A DNA stretch of 64,000 bases from Endothia cerciana (taxonomy: Eukaryota > Ascomycota > Sordariomycetes > Diaporthales > Cryphonectriaceae). The translations under genes and the position numbers were made by a program. Location: contig JALRMH010000045.1 in NCBI GenBank assembly GCA_026119935.1, positions 124,001-188,000 of the forward strand, in the 5' to 3' direction. Shown here in pieces: positions 22,351-33,238 of the stretch. The notes beneath the pieces are model-generated. The model searched no databases. It was not told the origin of the DNA and was given only the letters and a program-made list of their open reading frames with translations. Within the stretch, counting starts at the first letter, position 1, and each line of letters starts with the position of its first letter.

Positions 22351-23127
22351 ACCAAAGTATCGATAAGCAGGCCTACTAGACTTTGAGGCTGAGCACTCGC
22401 ATTCTAACGATCAGAGTGCAAAACGAAGTCAATAAAAAAGCCAACATAGACCAGTAGGTGCTCTCTGCTTGTTTCGTTCCGTACTGTGGCATCGTGACGT
22501 GGCTAAACCCCTTCCCAGCTGATGCGTTCAGCACACCGCACTCCAAGTTTCCCAAACTGTGAATGGAAGCTATTGTGGTTCATCGTCAAGGCCCGGATGC
22601 CACAATTCAAATGCCTTCATTGGATAAGATCGCAAGTCTTGTGTTTGAGGAGGCTGTTTCCCGGTAAGTTGGATGAATGAGTTCGAGCGTCTTGAGCTGT
22701 CAAGGTCGTATAAGCCATCCTCACGTCTTTCGCCACCCAACCAGCAGTCTCATGTTACTGTGTCTCCGCGTTGTATCAGTGATCAATCGGGAATGCTACC
22801 GCCTGTCTGTCCATGCATCGGCTTCAAAAAGAACAGTTCATGATACTGAATTCGTGTTGCTTCTCAGTCTTATTTCTCACTACTGCGATTCTACGGGTGT
22901 ACGAAGGAGTATACCTAGATTGTCGGAAGACATAGAATGCTCTCAAAACGTTTCAGCATGGACTGCTTCCAAGGTGGCCTAGTAGGCGACTGAAGGCACA
23001 TAGCCATCCCCATGATCACACTGATACCCACCATTTGGAACACCACAATCCCACAAGGCTTCTTTGATTTATGGCGGGTGCCGAGTGGCCCCCTTCTCAC
23101 ACATAGAGTGGTCGGCGAGGTATTTCA

Positions 23128-23149
23128 GCCGTGCTCCGCGGAGCACGGC
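23128..23149. repeat. Perfect 22-bp palindrome
   Basis: An uninterrupted inverted repeat with half-site GCCGTGCTCCG followed directly by its complement. It could form a cruciform or bind a dimeric protein. It lies in the gene-free stretch with no adjacent ORF. Confidence 0.85.
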
Positions 23150-25134
23150 CTGCATCCTTATAGCTGATGTCTCTGGAACTGGCCACCCACTCCGAGGCTC
23201 TAGTCAAAGCCTCTAAGAACTCTCTGATCTATACATAAGAGGTGGATCAGGCCGCACAATCTCCGTAGGGTTGAGGGGGTGGAGGGGGGTTCGATGGTGA
23301 TTTTTGTCTAGCGGCCCCTAGGGGCGCCCAGGCTTGTGCCTCTACAAAAGATTGCAATACTTTCTACCCTGCCTCAATTGATGGAGAAAGGGTGCCCGAG
23401 CTCGAACTTGGGCTTTTCGCGGATCAGCCGCAGTGCACGGTACCCACCCGCATCCCGAGTTTGCGGTGGGCGCGGCCTGGCCATCGAGGCCTGTCCAGAC
23501 CCGGTGCTGCAGGTTGGACTAGACATAAAACTGATTCTGCTGTAACAGCTGATCACCTATGTTGAGACCAGCTGCGGTGTACCTTCGAGTTGGGCGGATG
23601 GCCGGATCTGATACAGGTGAAGCACCGTCTTATCCGGTTAACATGTCAGGGAGCACGACCAAGATCGGTGATGCCGTCGTATTTTCAAGGTACCGAGCAG
23701 GGCGTTTCCATTGTCCCGCACAAGAGCATTGGCTCTCTACGCCTACATTTCCAACCCAGTGTGCTGAGTCTTGGGAGTCTGGTTTTCCTGGCTTGGATGG
23801 GAAACAGAGGGAGGGCCTGCCGTAGAGTGTTCTCACCCAAATTAGCGGGCTTGTGGCCACCTGGGTCGCAAATGTCTGGCTCTTCATTGACCTGCCAATC
23901 TGCTTGGCGATCTGACCTCTCCCGAGATGGCAGCCAACCTTCAACCTCAGTCTAGCTATAACACGAGAGGTTCGCAGATGAGACCACCGACGACAATATT
24001 CAGGCTGCTGTGTAGGGCTTCTGTGGCCTTCCTGGACGCCCAACCCTCCCCCCCCCTTCTCGGCGGCATCTGCTAGCTTGAGCAAGGCTCTCAATCACGG
24101 GCCGCAGGGACCAGGCAGGCGGTCAACTCGCGAGGAACGTATTGGTTCTTCAGGACACGAGTTGGGAAGGGGGGGACGGCTGGAGGTTAGAAAGTGACAG
24201 GTCAGGGGCAAGTGGCAGGACGGTAGGGACATTCATCAGCCATACTAGTAATGTACTGCAAGAAAATACATAGTCCGCGAAGCAAAACCAATGACAGCCA
24301 AGTGACTAGCCAAGTCGCCACCATGCGAGACTCGTTGGCTTTTGCTAGGTGAACGACAGCGTCAACATGTTGTCGCAGCTTTCAGCCACCAGGTCAAAGA
24401 AGCCAAACCAACTGGCTGACCTAACGTTTCTTCTTCCCCGGACAAGCAGGTATAGCCAGCTGAGCATATAGCGGCTTAATGTGGCTCGTATTCCGCTCCG
24501 CTGTACTCTCCACAGTTTGCACGAGACGCACTGGCTTTTCCCCTGCTTCTCGAGACACTGAGACAGCACTGTACACAAGCTTCACCACAAGAGAAAGAGA
24601 ACGCAAAACTCACGGAACATGCAATACCTAGGTAGAGATGTCAGCGATGAAACCCCGGTAGGGGCCGTCTTCGAGCCCGGGAGCGCACACCAGCTGCCGG
24701 TCTGCTGTATCGTGTACAATTCCTGCATCACTGGACAGGGTAATGGAAATCGAACTGATTACTAGAGGCGGCACCGGGAAGTGGGTTGGCCGGCCCTCTT
24801 CGTCTGAGGAATCAGAGACAAATGTTGGCCAGCACGCCAGGTGCCAAGGTCTTGCCTCCCTCAACCAGCAAAGACAACCCCCGGTCGCTGGGTGGTGCTA
24901 TTGCACAGCAGCAGAGTCTCGCTTGCGCATGCAGCAGACCAGCACCGGCTTCAACGGTGCAACGTCCGGATATGCACATTCGATGCGGTGCAGCATCGCT
25001 TGCTGGATGGCGGTATCTTGTGACCAATTCTAGAGCCCCCGGCTGGCAGCATGGAAGGAAAACCCAACCTCTCCCTGCGGGGATGACGCTCGCATCTCCT
25101 CGCCCGCCCCAACGTCGCGTGGCAGGTGACGGCT

Positions 25135-25155
25135 GCGTTTGCGTTTGCGTTTGCG
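25135..25155. repeat. GCGTTT hexamer repeat
   Basis: Three tandem GCGTTT units and a partial fourth. No coding role is seen. Confidence 0.75.
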
Positions 25156-26718
25156 GGCGCCCGCAGAGAGTCAGTCAGTCCACAGGGCGGATCCGGGGGC
25201 AGGTGCCTCGACGCGACGGGACGGAAGAAAAGAACCTGAGACATATATAACCGCGCTCTGCAGTCACATTATCATCCGCCCGCCGCCAGCCGGCACCGGA
25301 AGTGTACGATTTCGGGATGTGATAGGCGCGCCTGCAGAAATCGAGCGCTCACGGGGACGGACGGCGCCGGCGGCAGCTGGGGTGACAGACGGTCTAGAAG
25401 GGCCAGAACCTCTCCTCGCGGGAAGCTACCACAGTCCTCATCCCCGTAGGGAGATCACGCAGATCAACCTCAAACGCAGCGAGGTATCCGGTACGTACTG
25501 TATAGAGCTGGTCCGTACATGCCTCCAGAGTGGGGGTCGTAGCTTCAGCCACGCCATGGCGGACAGTGTCGCATCGCGGGACCTTAACCGCTTGAGCACA
25601 TACATGCACGGCAGCGGTGCGGTGGAGACGCCCGGTCCCAAGTGTACCATAGTAAAGAAAATGTGGGTTCGGCTCGGTTCGCCAACGGCTTCGTGTTAGT
25701 TGAAGCATCTGTGGAGCCGCCCTCATTGGCAAACAGGGACGATTCTCTCCGAGCGGAGATATATCAAGATCAGACGCAGCGTCTGTAACTGGTTCTATGT
25801 ATGGATACGAGCCTTTTGGATGGAGCCCCGTTGGTCACACCTCTATCTCCACACATGCCTAGCCTCCCCCCTGGACAGCAGGTAAGAAGGTCCAGATTCC
25901 CAGCTGCGCGCGGCGCGAGGCGCTCGATCCGTGGAGCCGCGGTGACGGTATGTACATTGCCTTGTAGGTATCTCACGTACAGCATACATAGTGCCCTTCC
26001 TACCCCCCCCCCCTTTTTTTTTTCTTCTTCTGTTCTTTAGATTCCAGATGCTCCCACGCCCCGTTTTAGGCTTGCTGCAGGGCCCTGGCTGCAGCTGCTA
26101 GTAGCCTGGGGTACACCCTATCCAGTGTCTTGCCGTGCTGATCAAAGACAGTCCTGGATATCCATCCGCATACCCTAACGGTATATTGCAGTGGTGTGGC
26201 ATACCACAGGATGTCGACGGGTGTAAGGGGGGTACCTAGGCATGCAGCGTGCCGCTGCACCGCCTAGCCGGCACGCCCAATACGCTCGTTTGTATCTGCC
26301 ATGTAGATGGTCCGGAGCTGGACTTTTGAGTATGAAACCTCCTGCCGCCCGGACAGCAACAGGTGCCACGTACCCGGTTGAGGGATTATAGCAGCGTGCC
26401 GCATCACACGTCACTAGGCGTGACGGGCAGGAGAGGTAGGACACGTGTGGACGCTTCTAGGGCCGTCCACCTCAGCCCAGGAGCCCTCCACTTGACGGCC
26501 CTTGGGCGGTGATGCCGTAGGGCAGGTCCGCATTTTCATCCTTATGGGGGCAGCAGATGGCTCGGCCATGCCTGGTAGAGTGGTTGAGGGACCGTGGGTG
26601 TGCAAGGGCATGGTGTGGGAGCTTTTTGGCTAGGTCGGTGGCCTAACTGCTGGGTTACAGCCGGCTGCTGTGGTTGACGGATGATCCTACCGGTAGAGCT
26701 GCCTGAGACCCTTGGTGG

Positions 26719-26719
<1 letters not shown>

Positions 26720-26768
<49 letters not shown>
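26720..26768. repeat. GT dinucleotide microsatellite passing into GC
   Basis: About twenty TG units followed by about five GC units, an uninterrupted alternating purine-pyrimidine run of roughly 49 bases. Such DNA is known to adopt Z-form under supercoiling. Confidence 0.9.
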
Positions 26769-26769
<1 letters not shown>

Positions 26770-27374
26770 AGGCTCTTAGGAATGCCATTTCATGTGCCTG
26801 ACCCTTGACTGCAGGTCGTGGCTTCTCGACATCCTTAACCGTTGGCGTATGTGAGGTGTCGGCGTTGCTACTTTTGTACCTGAGAGCTCTATGAAATCTG
26901 AGATGTCAGCATAGCCATCTAAGAGCCGGAATGATGTGACGCGTCAGATGTGATGTTACTCAGGGACAGAAAAGATGATGCTGAGGTCCAATTCCCCAAG
27001 TCGGGATCAGAGGATGATCGGCCCCGGGCATATTGGCTATGCATGAGCTGAGCTCACATGTGCAGCAATCATGAGACAGGAGATTCCAGCCCAAGAAGGC
27101 AGAGCCAGAGTGTAAAGAACAATCCTAGGGGACAGTGAAATCGCTGACACGTGTCTAGTGGGAGTGTCCAAGTATCGAGAATCACTCGAGCAGCACTTTA
27201 AGTGCGGCTGCCCATAATGAACTATCATACGAGACTTCCCCATGGCTGTGCTGTGAATCAAGTCTCGATGTTAGACCTCAGCCCCGTCCTCTGACTGACT
27301 ACTGCTTGCTACCGGGCAACAGGTATGAGAGGGCCAACCCAATCTCGCAGTGCTATGTTGACACATTTCTATTG

Positions 27375-27401
27375 AAATATATAGATATATATATATATAT
27401 A
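27375..27401. repeat. AT dinucleotide repeat
   Basis: A short ATAT tract with one G interruption, unusually AT-rich for this window. Confidence 0.8.
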
Positions 27402-30400
27402 CAAGCATCATTCCAGCATTAGGTGGGTCTAAGGGCAGTCAGCCCATGGAGGACTCCGCGTGTATGGAGACCGTGGTGTGCCCATGAACTCCAAAGTATC
27501 ACTTGCCTGCTCTGGTGATTTCTCATTGCACATATGAAAAAGATCTAGCATGGCTTGGCTTTACCTTATTCAAGGGCTAATTTCTTGTAACAACGACTTG
27601 TTCACAGACTGTATCCTAACTACCTGTTGGTTTTGTGGCAAACCGACGAGTGCCTCTTGGGCACTGACTGCCCTACCGCCGCCACGTCCATCAAGGGCCC
27701 AGGCAAATACCTCCTTCTCGTGGACTAGCATAAACGCAGGAATCTCGTGTGGCTTCCTCGGAATCTCACCCTCTCATGTCACCCTTTGGCAAACTCTTCC
27801 ATCCTACGTGGTCTTCTTGATTTCCAGCCTGGTCCGGATGGTGGCCAGGTTTCTGACAGCTAGAGACCACACAGGCAGGCACCTGAGCATTGGACACCGA
27901 CAGACACACACCTTCCCCTCCCGCCACAGTCTGTCGTTCATCAAAACAGGATCTTTGGACACATCCGGGCCCTCGAGGATGCTACCCTCCAGCCGCTTCT
28001 TCATCCTCTGCCACCAAGCCGCCAGCCACACTGCATTAGTATCTGGGCATCATCAAAGCAAAGTCACTTCCCTCCCTCCTCCAGTACAACCCTTCTGCAG
28101 GCCTCCGTCTGTCAGGAGCTGACACGTCTCGACCGGTCAAGGTCAGACCGAAGCAGAACGATCTGTCAACCACGTTTTGGAAGTCCACGTCCACGACGCA
28201 ACGGCTTACACACCATCGCGTGGAGGCCGTATTGACTTGGTCTGGTGCAGCCATGATAACTTGAGTGGCACCACAAGAGATTGCTTAAAGGCGAGACAGA
28301 CAGCGACAGGACACGGTTGATGCATCGATCCCAGCAAGCCAGCCGCTACAACAACGTGTCATCAGTGGATTAGAGGAGACGACGCACCTCTCTTCGGACC
28401 AGCTGGTCGGTATATCGAGAATACTTGATAGACAAAAGGTTGAAGCTGACGTACAGTCCCGTGCCAGAGCAACGATTGTTGGTTGGGCTTCTCAGAGGAT
28501 CGCCGAGCGTCCGTCCCGTCATTCGTCGCCCTTCAAGCCAGATCGTTGACAGCACGCAGGCAGAGCCTCGTCCAATACGACCCTTATATCCTTCTGAGGG
28601 ATTGAAGCCAACACAGCGTCATGTGGCGATGATCGGGCATGTTTGGGACTCGTCAACGGGCAGGCAAGACCCACAAGCGCTTGGCCGTGACATCGTCAGA
28701 CGAAGACACAAGGCCGATCAGATCAGGCGTGGAGGTCCCCCATGGCCAGGCTCTGCGCAGATCATCGTGAAATAGGAATCCTTCGCACGATTTCCCGGGG
28801 TCGACTCTCAAGCAGCCTTTCGTCCGTGCACCCTGTGGAACATCGGCATTGGCCTGGTGGTACACGAAGGCGAATGTCAATTGTCCACCCTCTATGCGGC
28901 TGTCCTCATCCTCGGCTGGCGGAATCCGACCCAGACAGCGGAGAGGACCAGAAGACAACAGTGTGTTGTAGTACACAAGGCCTGCACCAAGTGAACACTT
29001 TCAGATGCTCGGCTGAGCGTTTGTGGCATTTCCGCAGCAGGACACTGCAGCATCCGGGCCCATGGACGCTTCACCGGAGAACCAGGCTGTATCTCTGCCC
29101 AACCCTGCCGGCCGAAGACAACCAGTCTCTGCAATGCCAGAGGGTGGTACTGATTGAGCTCTGATGACACGAGACTCTGGTTAGCTTTTCACCAATGAAC
29201 CTTGCAAAAGGTCTTCCGGTGTGCCGTGCATCTCGTGGCGTTCCAAAGGGGCGTGACACGGTTGATCGGCCTGCAGCCTGGCCAAGAAATCCCAAGCATG
29301 AATGCCTGAGGAAGTTGTCGTGCTTACATACATGGCGGCTTACAGGCCGGCTTGATAATCATGGGCGTCGCCTGGTCACCTGCATTGGTATCGTTTCTAT
29401 CTGCGGCTCTGATTGATGAACTCGGCTCCTCACAGCCCTCACCGGTTCTTCGAGCTGCGGCCACGGCCGTGCGTTATCACGGGGAAGTTGCCTGTGACGG
29501 GAGGTGCATGCCAGGATGCAGATTCGGTACACCGGACGCCAGCTGCCCCTCCTTCAACCCGACATCCGACACAAGCCCTGGGCAAATCGCTCGCATGGAG
29601 GATCATGGCGAAGGAGCTTTTCACGTTCTTAATGGGGTCCTGTTGACCGCAGGGCCCCTGAGCGGGACCCGCTCTGCGCGGAGGAGTTGGGCAGCGATGC
29701 TCTCGCCTCGCCTTCCGCTGCTGACATTGGTTTTGCCAGATGGGGGAAGACTGCCTGCTCAAGATAACATATGACTTGATGACGATGACGATCGGGTCCT
29801 CAGCGCTGAGAGGCGTCCAGAGATATGTGATGTATGTCTTGGAACTGACATAATAGCTTGACGGAGAGATGGTCGGGAATAGCGAGCGTACCAGGCTTGG
29901 TGTGTAAGGCACTCCTTTTGAAGCCTAATACTACCGGCGGCGCTTGAGGCATGGGCCACTCATCTCAAGTAGCGGGGCTCCATCTCTGACTGGGACGGCT
30001 TCCACCTGGGATCGGTTTCGATCAGGTGCCCTAAAGGTGTGGCCTCGCGTATGCCGATTGTTTCCGGGGAAGGTTCCGGCCAGGCCAGCAGAAGTACGTT
30101 GTCGTCCTTGTCCCGTCGTCGTGCAAGCGAGGGGTCAGAAGTATCGTCCCACCTGGGGAGCACGACGAGACTCGTTGAATTCTGAGGTAATGCGCCCGCG
30201 CGGAGACGGAGACGGAAGTCAGCAGGATTGTTACAGATCGACCTCGGGAGCGAGAGTACGGAGATGTACAAAGGAGGAGGAGGACAAGACAACAACAGAC
30301 TAGGTCGGCCCAGGGCTGTTCTCGTGGTACTATACCTGGGATGACGTCCAGGAAGTGTCCAAGGGCCTAGCCCAGGTCGCCGCAAGTGCAACGAGAATCC

Positions 30401-30408
30401 GGCGGATC

Positions 30409-30514
30409 GAGAAAAAAAAAAAAAAGGGGGGGGGGGAGAAAGAGAAAGAAGAAGAAAAAAAAAAAAAAAAAAGAGGGGTTTTAAAAAAAAAAAGAAAGAA
30501 AAAGAAGGAGGAGA
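30409..30514. repeat. Long homopurine tract
   Basis: About seventy purines in a row (30409-30478), then TTTT, then another thirty-two purines to 30514, with A-runs of 14-20 and a G-run of eleven. Tracts like this can form triplex DNA and stall polymerases. They are also a place where assembly errors gather. Confidence 0.85.
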
Positions 30515-32212
30515 CAGCGGACGGAGGTGGGAGTGGCATAACCACAGCTGTCGACAGAAACACTCTACGATTTTCTTGGGAGATCGCAACGTCGTCAAGC
30601 ATCTCAACCCAGAGTCTAGCCAGTCAACCGACTCTCGTCACAAGAGTCTCCCTACCTAGTTCTCGAGGCGACCTTGGCCTTTGGTATACCGTTGCTCGTT
30701 CTGGGTTCTAGGTCGATGGCCATGAACAACAACCAGTAGCAATTACGGAGTCCGGGAGGCCGCGTTGGCCGAAGTGCAAGGGTCGACAAGAGGGAGAGCT
30801 GTTACAGCACCTGGAAGGCATTTGATGTCGTCGTGACCGCAGTGTCGGTACCTCCGTCGAAAGGCCGGGCTGCGCGCCAAAGCGATTCGCCTCTTGCAGC
30901 GACCCATTAACCGGAACTGGGGCCCCACCCCCTGGCCTGCCATGGGAGGCTGGCTGCAAGCCGGAGGAGCCCAGGACCCAGAGGCTTGCAGCCTGGTACT
31001 GGGTGCTGCAGTGCTGGAGCCCAGCATTCAGGTGGCCCCTCCTCCACCCTCCACCACACATGTGGCTTCTTGTGTTTCCAACCCTTTCTGGACTTCTGGA
31101 CCACCAGTCGATGATCCATCGCTGAGGGCCCCCCCACCATCAGCTGCCTCGGAAGCTGCGCCATCCTTTGTTGTCCACCCCCGAGTCCGTGGCTCCATCA
31201 TACTGTCTGTACTGTACACACACCCCCTTGATGCCCTACCCCACTCACCTGCATCCGGGTTCCTCTGGCACACACCACACTGCAGCGTTGACACCTCCCA
31301 CTTTCTGGGCGCCAGACGAGCAGACGGGTGCGCGAGAGCCAGCGTCGACACACGACAAGGAGCCCTGCCAACAAGGACGAAAGAGGGCGGGCGAGAGGGC
31401 GACGACAGGCGAAAAGAGCGGCCTCGAGAAGGAACAGCGAACAGCGCACCCGCAGCAGTAGTGCAAATACGAGACAATCTGTGGACTAGCTGCCCGGCTG
31501 GACTGCCTCCTAGCCTCGGACGGTCCTAGTACCAGCAGACAGCCAGCGGCGACTCAGGAGCTGTGTAGACCTGCCTACTGCGTGATTGTTGCTTCCCGGC
31601 CGATCGACGCTGGTGGTCGAGCCGTTGAGCACACGCGCACCTCACGTGTATTACCTGACTACCGTAGTGACTGGCACAATCCCATCCTACAACGCCCGCT
31701 CGCAATACCTTGCCGAAAAGTAGGCCCGCGAGTCATTACCGCACCGCAAGAGCACACCCTACACCACCGGCCGGGGGCGCGGCACGGCTCCGCGCGAAAG
31801 TTTCGTTCCCGTTTCGTCCACCTCCACGCTCGACCAAGCCCTGAATCTGAACAATACACATAGTTAGTGCAGGGACTACAGCCGAGCAAGGACCGACCAG
31901 GCCGGGACCAGTTGAGACACCGAGATATTGCTGCGCCGGTGCCAGACAGATTAGAGTTAAGAAAAAGTTGGAAAAGAGTCAAGTGCTTCCTGCACGTACT
32001 CTGTAGAAGGCCAAGCGGTGAGGGCAAGGCTGCGAGCTGTTTGGCTGCATCGCCATTGTCGCCGCCAGGGCCCACAGCATCCCAATGCACGCCCGCCGTG
32101 GGACGGGCTCCGACTTGAGAACCAATATCCGCCCAGACGATCCCAGGAGTCCGCCTGGCGGCGAGGTCTCGCGATCTTCGTCTCGCCCCAGGTCCAGACC
32201 TCATCCTCGTGT

Positions 32213-32226
32213 GGGGGGGGGGGGGG
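32213..32226. repeat. Run of fourteen G
   Basis: A single G homopolymer in the stretch upstream of the ABC transporter gene. The exact length is uncertain because homopolymers are error-prone in sequencing. Confidence 0.7.
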
Positions 32227-33238
32227 AAGGGGGAAATCTAACATCGTCCTGCATAACCCTGAATTCTGCCAGAGGGAGCCCATTCCGCCTGTCTGCGTGC
32301 TCCGGTTCAACCACCTACCGCGTCCCGGACTTGCGCGCCGATGGGCCCTGCTGAACCATCACTCCATAACAAGTTCCTTACCATTACCCACCTCCGCAAC
32401 CATCAAACCGCACCGCACCAGGTCCTGGTTCCGTGAGAAGTCGGAGCGGGAGACTGCGGCCGCAGGCAGTGGGATCCTGGGGACCCGACACATGTGGAAA
32501 AGCAACTCATCAACCGCGCCTGGGCTGGTCAATTCACCATCGCATGACGGACCGGAATACAACCCAACCAATCCTCTCTGCAACTACCTCCAGATGTCAA
32601 CCCAGCGGTCCAGCCTGCCCACCTTGATACTCAACCGAGACAGACTGTACCTTTTGTACAAGTACCCTCCGGTCCTCTGAACATACATGTACCTAGCCTC
32701 TGGAATCCTGGCAGCTAGAGCCCCACCACAGTTCTAGACTTCGAATCTGGCAGCTACCCATCCCTGGTACGGACTGTACATTTCATCATTCGTTTGAAAT
32801 CCTATCCATAATCCCTTGGGTCCCCCATCCACGGGTCGGTCAGGGCTTCTGTCTTCACATTCTCCCTCTCGCTCATCGTCAACGGTTTCCCCCCCTACTC
32901 ACGAGCTTTCGTTCGCGTCCCTCCGCGCCCGGCGAACTCGACAGCCGGTCTCAGCCTTGATTGTCCTCGTCGAGTCCACCCGACGGCTGTTTCGCCACCG
33001 GCTGTAGTGAGTCTACCACCTGACCCCACCGTTCGGCCATTCTCTGCAACCGCCGTTCTAGTATATCCTGGCCATAACTGACACGAGATCAGGGTCTGCA
33101 CGACAGCATTGCCACAGGGGACGGGGACCCATGTCTTAGTGCTCCCAACACTCGTAAGCTGCAAAAACCTCTGCCCTCGCCGCTGGCTGCCAAACGGGTT
33201 TCCCATGGTCTCAACTCACTTTCCTTCGACAGGACACG

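Larger units (their letters stand above)
22351..33238. other. 10.9 kb stretch without a supportable gene
   Basis: Both strands were read. Open frames up to about 220 codons occur, as expected in GC-rich DNA, but none shows a recognisable motif, and none joins to others through convincing introns into a family-like protein. Composition stays GC-rich, so this is not an AT-rich RIP-degraded island. The stretch holds a perfect 22-bp palindrome (23128-23149), GT/GC and TA simple repeats (26720-26768, 27375-27401), a long homopurine tract (30409-30514), a run of fourteen G (32213-32226) and GCGTTT repeats (25135-25155). The last 1-2 kb are probably promoter and leader of the ABC transporter; a TTCGACAG just before its ATG may be the end of a leader intron. 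Long noncoding RNA genes cannot be excluded. Confidence 0.45.

Noticed and set aside
23380..23430. A tRNA-like TTCGA hairpin (CCCGAG...CTTGGG)
   Set aside because: The arm does not have a proper five-base stem with a seven-base loop, and no matching acceptor, D or anticodon arms are present.
25139..25699. A 186-codon frame in the gene-free stretch
   Set aside because: No motif, overlapping antisense frames of similar length, and no convincing splice partners.
26560..26625. A D-arm-like TGGTAGAGTGGTTGA sequence flanked by GCTC and GAGC
   Set aside because: No anticodon arm or T-arm can be drawn, so a tRNA is not supported.
27550..28122. A 190-codon plus-strand frame and its open antisense frames
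   Set aside because: Both strands are open, neither resembles a family, and codon use does not favour one strand.
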